From contig NZ_CP119392.1 in assembly GCF_029224025.1 (NCBI RefSeq), positions 3,929,001-3,993,000 on the forward strand: a DNA stretch of 64,000 bases. The letters run 5' to 3'. The notes under the pieces are model-generated. The model worked only from the letters and a program-made list of their open reading frames with translations. It searched no databases and was not told the origin of the DNA. Below, in pieces: positions 17,748 through 26,958 of the stretch; the first letter of the stretch is position 1; the number at the start of each line of letters is the position of its first letter. A program made the position numbers and the translations under genes. Source of the DNA: Rhodanobacter sp. AS-Z3 (GTDB lineage: Bacteria; Pseudomonadota; Gammaproteobacteria; Xanthomonadales; Rhodanobacteraceae).

Positions 17748-18376
17748 TCAGGGATTCTCCGTGGAAGCGATGCGTGCAGTCCCAACCTTAACCGCCCTCC
17801 CGCCTTTGTGCATACCTTGACGTATTGTCGCGCCGATAAGGCCTCACACTATTCGATGATGAAGGCACCAAAAACCACGCACGGATTCCAGCCTTCGCCC
17901 TTGCCAATCAGTGCCAGCACCACCTTGCCCATGGTCAGCGCCTGCGCCCCAGGCCGTTTCGCAGGAAATATCGGCAGCGCATGCCGGCGCGCCCTTCATC
18001 AAACCGCTATATGCCAGCGTCACCACGGCGGTCCATTTGGATGAACGCCTCGTCGTTGCCTCGGGTTGGCCGATTGGCGTGCCGAGTCGTTGCAACAACG
18101 GCGCCACCATGGCGAGTGCCGACGTGAACGTGGATGCACGGAACCGGTTGTCCGGACAGCCCGTGAGGAAGCCGCAACACGGACACGGCCCATAGCGCGA
18201 CCGCATCGAAAATTTTCCGCGTGGACCGCAACACCCCTCAATCCCGCATTTAGCCACCTGGCCGTCCAGTTGTGCAAGCCCACTTTTCGGGCATAGGCTG
18301 CAAGCGCGACAGCACGATCCCCCTGCCAACGCAGCGTGACTGCCGCAACATCCCCACAGTTGTCAGGAGGTCGCCC
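17748..18376. other. 629-base intergenic region
   Basis: No gene can be supported. The minus strand near 17857-17940 reads like the C-terminus of a protein in a short frame, but a stop interrupts it upstream and I could not place it in a family. It may be a decayed gene. The right end contains the ribosome binding site AGGAGG of the TonB-like gene. Confidence 0.4.
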
Positions 18377-19048
18377 ATGTCGTCCGCAAGCCTGGCTGTA
18401 TTTCACCGCATCCACCCCGACCCCGCGCGCATCGCGGCCATCAGTGCTGCCATCGTGCTCAACGTGGCGGTGATCATGGTCGCCTCGCGACCCTCCGCCC
18501 CGGCGTTTTTCCACGCGCTGGAAAAACTCAACCCGATCCCCACGATCACCTTCATCACGCCGCCACCGCCGGTCAAGCCGCCGCCGCCGGTTGACCTCGT
18601 ACCCCTGCCGCACCCACCAGTGGCGCCACCGGTGGTTCACCACCTGACGGCACCGGTGCATCCGCCGGTGGTGGTGCCCAGCACCGACGGCAACCTTGCC
18701 ATGCCACCGATCAGCACGCCCACCTTGCTGCCGGCAGGCACGGCAGCGGGCCCGGCGCTTGACGCCACACCGATCGAGGCCAGCCTGGCTTATCGCTCGG
18801 CGCCGCTGCGTTTCCCGACCCGGGCTCTGCAGCAGCGCATGCAAGGCACCGTCTTGCTGCGTGTGCTGGTGGATGCGACCGGCAAGCCGGTCAAGGTGAC
18901 GGTGGAACACGGCAGCGGTTATGCGCTGCTTGACCGCAGCGCGGTCGAGCAGGTGCTGGCCGGCTGGCGCTTCCAGCCAGCGACCGTGAACGGACAGTCG
19001 GTGAGCGCCTGGGCGAGGGTGCCGGTGTCGTTCAATCTGAACGAATAA
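18377..19048 (+). CDS. TonB-like energy transducer
   Basis: 223 residues. AGGAGG lies six bases before the ATG. One N-terminal TM helix (IAAISAAIVLNVAVIMVAS) is followed by a Pro-rich periplasm-spanning linker (ITPPPPVKPPPPVDLVPLPH) and a C-terminal TonB domain of about 80 residues (RFPTRALQQRMQGTVLLRVL, AVEQVLAGWRFQPATVNG). It would couple the proton motive force to outer-membrane receptors. No exbB/exbD neighbours are seen here, so it relies on proteins encoded elsewhere. It might serve the TonB-dependent receptor at 22.7 kb. Confidence 0.9.
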   Translation: MSSASLAVFHRIHPDPARIAAISAAIVLNVAVIMVASRPSAPAFFHALEKLNPIPTITFITPPPPVKPPPPVDLVPLPHPPVAPPVVHHLTAPVHPPVVVPSTDGNLAMPPISTPTLLPAGTAAGPALDATPIEASLAYRSAPLRFPTRALQQRMQGTVLLRVLVDATGKPVKVTVEHGSGYALLDRSAVEQVLAGWRFQPATVNGQSVSAWARVPVSFNLNE

Positions 19049-19066
19049 TCCGTTCCCGTGACATGC

Positions 19067-19096
19067 AGTCCGGTCGGCCCGCAGGCCGACCGGACT
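19067..19096. terminator. strong hairpin after tonB-like gene
   Basis: AGTCCGGTCGGCC, loop CGCA, GGCCGACCGGACT is a perfect 13-bp stem starting 18 bases after the stop codon. There is no T-run after it, so efficient termination is probable but not certain; it may also protect the transcript end. Confidence 0.65.
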
Positions 19097-19181
19097 GTCC
19101 ATCCAGCCACTGCGCAATTCAACAACCTGTTAACCAGATGCGTGATCCACTGGCGCCCATCCACCCTGCCAGGTTGCTTGC

Positions 19182-19760
19182 ATGGGCACCCATCGACACA
19201 TTCTGAAGACACTGCGCAGCATCGCGCTCGACCATGCCAACGCCGGCCATCCCGACCTTGCCTCGATGGCCCGCGAACTGGGCAGTGAGGTCCATCGCGA
19301 TGCCGCCGCACTGGCCAGTCGGCTTGCCTCGCTGCGCAAGCGCCAGCAAGGCTTCGAGCGTTTCGTGCTGACCCGGCGCAATACGCCGCCATTGAGCATC
19401 GTGGTGATGGCGTGGCCAGCCAATCACGCCTCGCCGTTGAGCGATCACTCTGACTCATGGGGTCTGGAAATGGCCCTGGTCGGCGCGCTGGAAGTGCAAT
19501 CGTTCCAGGCCGAGGCCAGCTCCGGCGAGCTGATTTTGCAGGGTCGCGAATGGCTGGGTCCGGGCGATGGCCTGTGGTTCGAGCGCGACACTCGCCAACT
19601 GCGGCGCTGCCGCAACCTGTCCCGGCACGAAACCGCGCTGTCGTTGCACGTTTACGGTGCGGATCTGACAGAACACCCCGCGTCCGGCCAAGCCAGACCG
19701 GCGGGGGCTCTGATCGCCGCGCCGTCACATCGTCTCGCCGCCAGCCGGCTGCACGGCTGA
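19182..19760 (+). CDS. cysteine-dioxygenase-like cupin protein
   Basis: 192 residues. The first 60 are helical (ARELGSEVHRDAAALASRLA), followed by a cupin barrel resembling cysteine dioxygenase: RRNTPPLSIVVMAWPANHAS, DHSDSWGLEMALVGALEV, then TALSLHVYGADL near the end. In active enzymes three His bind Fe(II), two of them in an HxH. Here the aligned position reads SDH, so the first ligand appears to be replaced by Ser, while the last His (LHVYG) is kept. It may be inactive or act on another substrate. It lies 24 bases before the FAD/NAD(P) gene. Confidence 0.65.
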   Translation: MGTHRHILKTLRSIALDHANAGHPDLASMARELGSEVHRDAAALASRLASLRKRQQGFERFVLTRRNTPPLSIVVMAWPANHASPLSDHSDSWGLEMALVGALEVQSFQAEASSGELILQGREWLGPGDGLWFERDTRQLRRCRNLSRHETALSLHVYGADLTEHPASGQARPAGALIAAPSHRLAASRLHG

Positions 19761-19784
19761 TCCCCCAAGCCGACGAGGAGCCCC

Positions 19785-21152
19785 ATGTTTCGACGCCTCG
19801 CCATCATCGGCGGCGGTGCGGCGGCAGCCACCCTGCTTGGCGAACTGCTGGACCGCGAAACGCCGCAGCCCCTGCAAGTGGACTGGTTCACCGGCGGCGG
19901 GCGGCGGGCGCGCGGTATTGCTTACGGTACCGATTCAAAGCATCACCTGCTCAACGTGCGGGCCGCCTCGATGAGCATGTTTGCCGGCAAGCCTCGCGGG
20001 TTCCTGGATTTCGTCCAGCGCGACGATCCGACCATCGCCGGTACCGACTTTCTGCCCCGCCACCGCTACGGTGACTATCTGGAAACCGAAGTGGCGCGTG
20101 CCTTGCAGCAAGGCCATGCACGAGGTCACCACGTCAACATCATTCCGTTCGCGGCCGATGCGCTGGTTCCCGAGGCCGACGCTGTCACCGTCGTGCACGG
20201 CGACAGCAGTCATCGCGTCGACGCCGCCGTGCTGGCGATCGGCGCACTGCCCGCGCCACCGCTGGCCGCCGTCAGTGCCGCCGCGCTGGCCAGTGGCCGC
20301 TACATCGTCGACCCGTGGCAATTGCTGGCGAACGCGGACGAACAACGACCTGCGCCACGCAAGGTCGTGCTGATCGGTATGGGTTTGACCGCTGTCGACG
20401 TCATCCTGGAATTGTCCGCACGCTGGCCCCACGCCGAGTACATCGCGGTCTCCCGTCATGGTCGCTTCCCCGAAGCACACTTGCCGACCGTCGCCATGCC
20501 CGCCGACGACGGTGCGGAACTGGTCGATGCCATGCGCGATGCACCGGAGATTGCACGCTGGATGCGCCTGCTGCGCGAAACGATCAGCCAACCCGACAAC
20601 GAATGGCGCGCTGTGGTTGACAGCCTGCGCCCGCATATTCCGGGCTTGTGGTCCGAACTCTCGCTGGTACAGCGCACACGCTTCATGCGCCACGCGCGCT
20701 GGGCATGGGAACGGGTGCGACACCGCATGTCACCGATGGCCAGCGACGCCATCGACGGGCTGCTACGCAGTGGAAAACTTCATCGACACCGTGGGCGGCT
20801 GCACGCCGTAGACGTGGTCGACGCTGGTTTGCATTTGACCGTAGCCCATGCCGGCACCACCGAGCTACTGGATGCGGACTTGGTCATTCAGACCGTCGGC
20901 CTGGACACCGATGTGCGTCACAGCGAGCACCGACTGATCCGCCAGTTGTTGACCAACGCACACATCGAGCCCGATCCACTCGGACTCGGCGTGCTGGCCA
21001 GTCGCGATGGCCGCCTGCAGCACGGCGAGAAGCACTGGCCCAACCTGTTTGCCATCGGCAGTCTGTTGCGCGGCACGCTGTGGGAGTCCACGGCAATGCC
21101 TGAAATTCGCCAACAGGCACGTCATCTGGCTAGCCAGTTGCTCGGCGACTGA
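19785..21152 (+). CDS. FAD/NAD(P)-binding protein (YdhS-like)
   Basis: 455 residues. The N-terminal dinucleotide fold LAIIGGGAAAATLLGELL and HHLLNVRAASMSMFAGKP fit the FAD-NAD(P)-binding family (NAD_binding_9). A second nucleotide site is seen at VVLIGMGLTAVDVILEL. The C-terminus ends with the flavoprotein-type WPNLFAIGSLLRGTLWEST. The substrate is unknown; relatives are often annotated hydroxyacylglutathione hydrolase by mistake. ATG follows GAGGAG. Lies between the cupin and cardiolipin synthase genes with short gaps, suggesting one operon. Confidence 0.82.
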   Translation: MFRRLAIIGGGAAAATLLGELLDRETPQPLQVDWFTGGGRRARGIAYGTDSKHHLLNVRAASMSMFAGKPRGFLDFVQRDDPTIAGTDFLPRHRYGDYLETEVARALQQGHARGHHVNIIPFAADALVPEADAVTVVHGDSSHRVDAAVLAIGALPAPPLAAVSAAALASGRYIVDPWQLLANADEQRPAPRKVVLIGMGLTAVDVILELSARWPHAEYIAVSRHGRFPEAHLPTVAMPADDGAELVDAMRDAPEIARWMRLLRETISQPDNEWRAVVDSLRPHIPGLWSELSLVQRTRFMRHARWAWERVRHRMSPMASDAIDGLLRSGKLHRHRGRLHAVDVVDAGLHLTVAHAGTTELLDADLVIQTVGLDTDVRHSEHRLIRQLLTNAHIEPDPLGLGVLASRDGRLQHGEKHWPNLFAIGSLLRGTLWESTAMPEIRQQARHLASQLLGD

Positions 21153-21171
21153 GCGGCAAGCGACGATCCCG

Positions 21172-22566
21172 ATGACTGCCGGCGCATTCACCTTCTGCCT
21201 CATCGCGCTGCACCTGCTTGGCATGCTCACTGCAATGCACGCGGTGATGCACGCACGCACCCCGCAGGGTGCAATCGGCTGGGCGCTTGGTCTGATCCTG
21301 CTGCCTTACCTGACCTTGCTGCCGTACGTGTACCTCGGCTCCAGTCATTTCTTCGGCTATCGCATCGGGCACCTTGTGCCACCCACGCGAACCGGGCCTG
21401 CACAGCCGACGGGCACGGCCAGCCTGGACACGGCCTGCAGCCGCTATGCGGCCATCAGCAGACTAGCTGGCCGTCCGTTCCGCGGTGGCAATCGCCTGCG
21501 ACTATTGATTGACGGCGATGCCAGCTTCAACGCCATGCTGGCGGCCATGGCCGCGGCAGAACACTGCCTGCTGGTGCAGTTCTTCATCATCCACGACGAC
21601 ACGCTGGGACGGCGCCTGCAGCAAGTGTTGCTGCAGCAGGCCGCCGCCGGCGTGCAGGTCTGCGTACTGTTCGACGGTATCGGCAGCTACGCGCTGCCGC
21701 AAAGGTATGTGGAGACTTTGAGCGCAGGCGGTGTACAAATCCATCGCTTTGCAACCCACCGCTGGCGCAACCGGTTTCAGCTCAACTTTCGCAATCACCG
21801 CAAGATCGTGGTGGTCGACGGTGCCTGCGGCTTTGTCGGAGGCCTCAACGTAGGTGACGAATATCTGGGCCTGAAGCCACCACTGGCACCCTGGCGCGAC
21901 ACCATGCTGGAATTGCGCGGGCCGGCGGTTGCCGACCTGCAGCAACTGTTTGCCGACGACTGGCAATGGATTACCGGCAGCATGCCACCAATGTGTCAGG
22001 CAGCAATCGCTGACGGTGATAGCAGCGCCCTGATCATCGCCAGCGGCCCGGCCGATCCACAGGAAACCGGCTCGCTGTTCTTCGCCGCCGCCATCAACGC
22101 CGCACGCCAGCGCGTGTGGCTGAGCACGCCGTACTTCATCCCCGACCACGCGGTACGCGCGGCCCTGCAACTTGCCGTGCTGCGGGGTGTGGATGTGCGC
22201 ATCCTGATTCCCTCGCGCGCCGACCACCATACGGTGTTCCTCGCTTCCACCCTGCACGCGTACCAGGCAGTGCGCGCGGGCATCAAGGTATTCCGCTATC
22301 AACCCGGTTTCCTGCACCAGAAGGCCTTGCTGATCGACCGCGAAGCGGCGGCCATTGGCAGCATCAACCTGGACAGCCGCTCGTTCCGCTTGAACTTCGA
22401 GGTCGCCGCGCTGGCGGTGGACCACGGCTTCGCCGCCGACGTCACCGCCATGCTGATCGACGACTTCGGCCGCGCCCGCGAGATCAATGAACGGGAATAT
22501 CTCGACGCACCTTACTTACGCAAGGTCGCCATGCATGTGGCGGGATTGTTCGACCCTCTGCTGTGA
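21172..22566 (+). CDS. cls: cardiolipin synthase (phospholipase D family)
   Basis: 464 residues. Two N-terminal TM helices (FCLIALHLLGMLTAMHAVM; WALGLILLPYLTLLPYVYL) precede two PLD domains with HKD motifs: FRNHRKIVVVDG followed by GFVGGLNVGDEY, and FLHQKALLIDREAAAIGSIN. It joins two phosphatidylglycerols to form cardiolipin at the inner membrane. The ATG at 21172 opens 19 bases after the upstream stop. Which bacterial cls subtype it is cannot be settled from this window. Confidence 0.9.
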   Translation: MTAGAFTFCLIALHLLGMLTAMHAVMHARTPQGAIGWALGLILLPYLTLLPYVYLGSSHFFGYRIGHLVPPTRTGPAQPTGTASLDTACSRYAAISRLAGRPFRGGNRLRLLIDGDASFNAMLAAMAAAEHCLLVQFFIIHDDTLGRRLQQVLLQQAAAGVQVCVLFDGIGSYALPQRYVETLSAGGVQIHRFATHRWRNRFQLNFRNHRKIVVVDGACGFVGGLNVGDEYLGLKPPLAPWRDTMLELRGPAVADLQQLFADDWQWITGSMPPMCQAAIADGDSSALIIASGPADPQETGSLFFAAAINAARQRVWLSTPYFIPDHAVRAALQLAVLRGVDVRILIPSRADHHTVFLASTLHAYQAVRAGIKVFRYQPGFLHQKALLIDREAAAIGSINLDSRSFRLNFEVAALAVDHGFAADVTAMLIDDFGRAREINEREYLDAPYLRKVAMHVAGLFDPLL

Positions 22567-22651
22567 TTCATCCGTACATCGCAGAAGAAACCACCGGACA
22601 AGCTGGTGGCCGAATCGGGACCTTTGTCGGACAGTTGACTGACTTTGTGGA

Positions 22652-22679
22652 ACCGGCAACCCGTCCGTGGGCTGCCGGT
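22652..22679. terminator. bidirectional hairpin between convergent genes
   Basis: ACCGGCA and TGCCGGT form a 7-bp stem that continues, after one mismatch, as CCC/GGG around a 6-base loop. It lies between the cls stop and the end of the TonB receptor gene. No T-run. Confidence 0.5.
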
Positions 22680-22691
22680 GCCCTGCATACC

Positions 22692-25600
22692 TCAGAAGTC
22701 GTAAGTGATGCCGAAGCGCACGTAACGCGGTTGCGACTGCGAAACCGCCATGCCATAGGTATCGTCGAGCGCACCGGTTTCACCGTAGAACGGCGAGGTC
22801 TGCGTGACGACGCGATTGTTCAACACGTTGTAGACCATCACGTTGAAGGCCAGCTTCTGGTCGGCCCACAGCGGACGGTACTCCGTGCTCAGACTGAGCG
22901 TGACCTGCCACGGATTATGTCCTGCATCACCCGGTCGTGACGCCACGCCGCCGCACCAATGGTAGTAGTCACCGTAGCCGGTCGGGTTGGATTCGGCCGG
23001 GCCAAACTTACCCAGACAGCTGCGCGGTGCGCCCGAGATGATCGCCAGATTTCCGGACACCATCCACTCCGGCGCCAGTTGGTAAGAGCCATAGGCCTTG
23101 ATCTGGTGACGACGACTGTTCGACAACTCGCCGTTCGAATACTGCATCAGCGAACCAAAGTCCCAATCCACCGTCGCCGAGACGTCGGTCTGGCCGATGT
23201 CGGTACGCACCTGGCCCTCGCTGTTGCCGTAGCTGCGCGAAAGCAGATAGTCGACCTTGCCGAACCACTTGCCGTCGAACGGATGTTCCAGATATACGTC
23301 CAGACCGTAGTAGTGCCGCTTGATTCCCGTGGCGAAACCAAAATCGGCGGTCGTCATCGGCACAGCGTAGTAGCCACTGCCATCGAGCTTGGCCACCTTC
23401 AGAATATTGGTGCGCCCCGGGTTGAACAGATACGCACCGGAAATCAGGCTGGCGTCGTAGGTAGTCGGGTCGATGCCCATGCGATCCATCTTCGCCGCGA
23501 CCGAGGCCGAGTCACTGTAGTCATCGATCGCCGTGAGCAGGTTGCGGTACGTCGCCTTGGCGCCATAGACCCACGCTTCACCGAGCTTCTTGTCGAAGCC
23601 AGCGATGAACTCGTCCTGGTATTCCGACTTCAGGTTGGTGGCCGCCACCATGTTTGGATCTTTTGACTGGCCGTACTCGCGATTGGCCGAAATCGGCGCA
23701 CCCAGTCCGCGACTGGTGTCGATGGGCGTCAAGCCGGTTGGCTGACCTTGCGCATCGATGCCGGTATAGGTGAAGTATTCACGCGTATACAGTGGCGCGC
23801 CGGCCTGGCGCATCGCCACTGTCGCCGGCATCGCCAGGAAGTAGCGACCCGCGTTGCCGTAGACCTTGAAGCTGGAATCGCCATTGACGTCCCAACTGAA
23901 GCCGACGCGCGGTGCCCACTGCGGTTTGGTCAGGCGAAGATACGCCACGCCGTTGGGGTTGTAGTTGGTGAACTGGTCATTGCGAATACCCAACATCAGC
24001 AACCAGCGATCGTTGATCTTCCACGCGTCTTCGAGGTACTGCGCCCGCTGTTCCACCCGCACCGAGCCGCCGCCGTAACGCTTGTACTTGGCCACGTAAT
24101 AGCCGGTGGAACCGCCGGGATAGCCATTCGGCGCAGCCACATACGGATCGTCACCGGGTGCACCGATGATCGGGTTGCCAGGCGCGCCCTTGTTGTATTC
24201 CCAGGCGAAGCCCTGCCCCGCCATCTTGTTGCCGTCATGCAGGTCCTTGACCGATTGATTGTCGATACCGCCGGTCAGCGTGTGATCGCCAAGGCGGTAG
24301 CTCAAGTCGATCCGCAGATTCGCATTCTGGGTGACATGCGCCGGGTCGTTGACTGCGCCGATGGTGCCCGGGCTGGTGATCACGGTGCCGCCATTGAGTG
24401 CCGGATTCTGGTTGTACGACGAATACAGGCGCGGATACGTCGGGTCGTAACCAATGATCTGGTTGTAGTAGGTACCATCCATGCGGCCATATAACGCGGA
24501 CAAGGTCAGGTCGTCGTTGATGTAGCTGGTGAACTTCGCCGTGTACAGATCCGCACCGACCTTGCTGGACACCGCGTGACTGTTGAAGCTGCCGGTTTTG
24601 CCGGTGGCATAGTCGTAGTTGTAGACATCGGCGGAATACGCACGCTTGGTGGACGCGCCGGTCACTTCGAGGATGTTGCTGTCGTTGATGTTCCAGTCCA
24701 GCTTGGCGTACCACTTCGGGTAGTCGTTGCGATAACGCGTGCTGAGATTGGAGTCGGTCGAGCTGGTGCTGTTGCCCTGGCGACGCTCGGCCTCGATCGA
24801 GGCGAACACGAACAACTTGTCCTTGATCAGCGGTCCGCCGGCGTACAGGCTGCCCACCGTGGTCCACGAGTTCTCGTCTGCATTGCGGTTGTAAAGCTTG
24901 CCCTTGTTCGCCCCGGTGACGTAGTCGATATCACGCTGTTCGGCGCGTGCAGCGGCCGGCGTCCACGACAACTGCGCACCGAAATGCCACGCATCCGTGC
25001 CGCGTTTACCCACCTGATTGATCACACCGCCATCGGAGCGACCGTAGGCAGCGCTGTAACCACCGTTGAGAATTTCCTGCTGGTCAATCGAGCCATACGG
25101 CAAGGCAAACCCGCCAAAGCCACTGAGCGGATCGGTCGTGTTGAATCCGTTGATGTAGTACGCGCTCTCGGTCACCGACGAGCCGCCGAACGAAACCAGT
25201 GCATTGCCGGTCGGACCACCGAAGTAGTCGCTGCCTGCCACCACGCCCGGCGCCAGCAGCGCGATCGCTTCGGCGCTTCGTGCCAGCGGCAATCGCGCCA
25301 ATTGTTCAGAGGTAATCACCGTGCGCGAGTCGACCGAGGTGACGTCGATGGACGGCAACGCGCTGGCGGTGACCGAGATCGACGACAGCTCCTTCGCATC
25401 ACCCGTCACTGCACCAAACGACACGTCGGTACCCGAGCCGATGCGCAGGCTGACATGGGAACGCGAATCCACCACCTTGCCATCACGCAACAGGTTGACC
25501 GTGTACGTACCCAGCGGCAAGGCGCCCAGGCTGTAGCGGCCTTGCGCATCCACCGTGGTCTGACGGGTCACACCCGACGCACTGCTGATCACCACGGTGG

Positions 25601-25748
25601 CACCACTGGCATGGGGCACCTGCCCAAAAATGCTGCCGGTGGTGGCCTGGCCGTAGGCCGCGCCGACCATGCACATCCCTGATGAGAGTGCCAACGCCAA
25701 CACGTTGCGGCGAAGCGAAGCACCCCTCAAGGGGGAATGATTATTCAT
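22692..25748 (-). CDS. Oar-like TonB-dependent receptor
   Basis: 1018 residues. The signal peptide ends GAAYGQ. Residues about 35-115 are a carboxypeptidase-regulatory-like beta domain (GSIFGQVPHASGATVVISSA, GRYSLGALPLGTYTV). A plug domain follows (RTVITSEQLARLPLARSAEA, PYGSIDQQEILNGGYSAAYG), then a 22-strand barrel ending in YVRFGITYDF with the terminal Phe required for outer-membrane assembly. This Oar/CarboxypepD_reg type is often linked to peptide or oligomer uptake and to secreted proteases. It is next to the hydroxyproline regulator, so collagen peptides are a plausible substrate by context only. ATG follows GGAGAGAAC. Confidence 0.92.
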   Translation of the reverse strand: MNNHSPLRGASLRRNVLALALSSGMCMVGAAYGQATTGSIFGQVPHASGATVVISSASGVTRQTTVDAQGRYSLGALPLGTYTVNLLRDGKVVDSRSHVSLRIGSGTDVSFGAVTGDAKELSSISVTASALPSIDVTSVDSRTVITSEQLARLPLARSAEAIALLAPGVVAGSDYFGGPTGNALVSFGGSSVTESAYYINGFNTTDPLSGFGGFALPYGSIDQQEILNGGYSAAYGRSDGGVINQVGKRGTDAWHFGAQLSWTPAAARAEQRDIDYVTGANKGKLYNRNADENSWTTVGSLYAGGPLIKDKLFVFASIEAERRQGNSTSSTDSNLSTRYRNDYPKWYAKLDWNINDSNILEVTGASTKRAYSADVYNYDYATGKTGSFNSHAVSSKVGADLYTAKFTSYINDDLTLSALYGRMDGTYYNQIIGYDPTYPRLYSSYNQNPALNGGTVITSPGTIGAVNDPAHVTQNANLRIDLSYRLGDHTLTGGIDNQSVKDLHDGNKMAGQGFAWEYNKGAPGNPIIGAPGDDPYVAAPNGYPGGSTGYYVAKYKRYGGGSVRVEQRAQYLEDAWKINDRWLLMLGIRNDQFTNYNPNGVAYLRLTKPQWAPRVGFSWDVNGDSSFKVYGNAGRYFLAMPATVAMRQAGAPLYTREYFTYTGIDAQGQPTGLTPIDTSRGLGAPISANREYGQSKDPNMVAATNLKSEYQDEFIAGFDKKLGEAWVYGAKATYRNLLTAIDDYSDSASVAAKMDRMGIDPTTYDASLISGAYLFNPGRTNILKVAKLDGSGYYAVPMTTADFGFATGIKRHYYGLDVYLEHPFDGKWFGKVDYLLSRSYGNSEGQVRTDIGQTDVSATVDWDFGSLMQYSNGELSNSRRHQIKAYGSYQLAPEWMVSGNLAIISGAPRSCLGKFGPAESNPTGYGDYYHWCGGVASRPGDAGHNPWQVTLSLSTEYRPLWADQKLAFNVMVYNVLNNRVVTQTSPFYGETGALDDTYGMAVSQSQPRYVRFGITYDF

Positions 25749-26093
25749 GGATAGTTCTCTCCAGAAACGTTTCGGATTGGGTCGAACCGCGCCCTTGATG
25801 TATCGACGGCCGCGGCGTTGCCGGGGGAGATAGTCGGTCGTTCCGCTGTTGCGCTCGCCGGGTCACCCCCATCGACCCGTTGCGCAACGCTGTATCCGTG
25901 GAAGCCTGCTGACGCCGCGCATCCCCTTGCGTCGCGACTTCCCTGGCGGAACGGAACAAAGCGTGGATGACGCGATAGCCACGCGTCTTGTCGAATCGGC
26001 GCGACACCGGTGCGGAAGTGCGCACAGCAACCGTTGGTGCCGTGGTGACGAAAGCAGTAGGGGTCGCGTGGCGGCGATGGTCGCCAACAACGC
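25749..26093. other. intergenic region upstream of the TonB receptor
   Basis: 345 bases between two minus-strand genes. It should hold the receptor promoter. The only clear element is the palindrome at 25764-25773, described separately. Confidence 0.5.
25764..25773. promoter_or_regulatory. GAAACGTTTC palindrome in TonB receptor leader
   Basis: A perfect 10-bp palindrome with a central CG, of the kind bound by LacI/GalR-family regulators such as Cra, 16-25 bases before the receptor start codon. No such regulator is encoded nearby. A 10-bp palindrome can arise by chance. Confidence 0.3.
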
Positions 26094-26807
26094 TCAGGAT
26101 TTCGCTGTGACCTGCAAGCTGCGGAAGTCTCGCGGCGTCATGCCCACCGTTGCCTTGAACTGGCGCGCGAACGCACTCTGGTCGGTGAAGCCGCAAGCCA
26201 GACCAATATCCGCCACGCTGCCTGCGCTCTGCAGCAGACGCATCGCCGACTCGATCCGCAGCTTCGTCAAGGTCTGCTGTGGCGTCAGCTGGAACACGCG
26301 GCGGAAGTGGCGTTCCAGCTGCGCCACGGAAACTTCGGCCAGTTCGGCCAGCGTGCTCACCCGCACGGTCTCGGCAAAATGCTCCTGCATGTATTCGATC
26401 ACGCGAATCAGCCGCGGATAGGTCGGATGGCGGCCGTCCGGCTTGCGCAGATCACGCGATATGCCGATCACGCCATAGACCTCACCGCGTTGTCGCAGCG
26501 GATATTTGCAGGTGAGACACCAGCCAGGCACGCGATTGGGAAGAATATGGACTTCCAACTGATTTTCGATCGCTTCACCGGTCAGCGCGCGACGGTCCTG
26601 CGACGCATAGGAGATGCCCAACACACGCGGAAACACGTCGGTGACATGCCGGCCCACCACCTGCTCACGACGCTTCAAGCCCAGTCGTCTGACCAGGGTG
26701 AGATTGGCGTGGGTATAGCGCCCCGAACCGTCCTTGACGAAGAACACGACGTCCGGCAAGGCATCGAACAAGCCCTGCAACTCGCATGCTGAAATCTTCA
26801 TATCCAT
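26094..26807 (-). CDS. PAS-containing AraC-family regulator
   Basis: 237 residues. The ATG at 26807 follows GGGAGAAG. Residues about 5-115 are a PAS-like sensor (FDALPDVVFFVKDGSGRYTH, VVGRHVTDVFPRVLG, GEVYGVIGISRDL). Residues about 135-235 are the AraC DNA-binding pair of helix-turn-helices (STLAELAEVSVAQLERHFRR, SVADIGLACGFTDQSAFARQ). It is divergent from the hydroxyproline operon with only 151 bases between them and lies beside the TonB receptor. It is the obvious candidate activator of both; the ligand (hydroxyproline or a pyrroline) is inference. In pseudomonads an AraC protein also controls this pathway. Confidence 0.9.
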   Translation of the reverse strand: MDMKISACELQGLFDALPDVVFFVKDGSGRYTHANLTLVRRLGLKRREQVVGRHVTDVFPRVLGISYASQDRRALTGEAIENQLEVHILPNRVPGWCLTCKYPLRQRGEVYGVIGISRDLRKPDGRHPTYPRLIRVIEYMQEHFAETVRVSTLAELAEVSVAQLERHFRRVFQLTPQQTLTKLRIESAMRLLQSAGSVADIGLACGFTDQSAFARQFKATVGMTPRDFRSLQVTAKS

Positions 26808-26831
26808 CAGACTTCTCCCGGGGTTCCCGAT

Positions 26832-26847
26832 CCAGCAGAACTGCTGG
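26832..26847. promoter_or_regulatory. CCAGCAG-aa-CTGCTGG inverted repeat
   Basis: Perfect 7-bp arms with a 2-base spacer, 25 bases upstream of the AraC regulator start. Possible autoregulatory operator for that gene. Confidence 0.35.
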
Positions 26848-26863
26848 GCTGGACAGTAGCAAG

Positions 26864-26892
26864 GCGCACAACGCGCGGGATGCATTGTGCGC
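26864..26892. promoter_or_regulatory. dyad operator candidate in hydroxyproline divergent promoter
   Basis: GCGCACAA and TTGTGCGC are perfect 8-bp inverted arms separated by 13 bases, so their centres are 21 bases (two helical turns) apart. The dyad is central between the divergent regulator and operon starts. This is the geometry expected for a dimeric regulator; binding by the neighbouring AraC protein is inferred. Confidence 0.5.
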
Positions 26893-26958
26893 ATTTCCGC
26901 ATCGAATTATCGCAGGCTCGCCTAGACGCTTCCGGCCACCGGCCACCAACATGAATGG

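Noticed and set aside
17844..18329. Minus-strand frame in the 17.7-18.4 kb gap, with a neighbouring frame ending in a protein-like C-terminus
   Set aside because: Frames are interrupted by stops and I could not match any family; it may be a decayed gene but cannot be supported from sequence alone.
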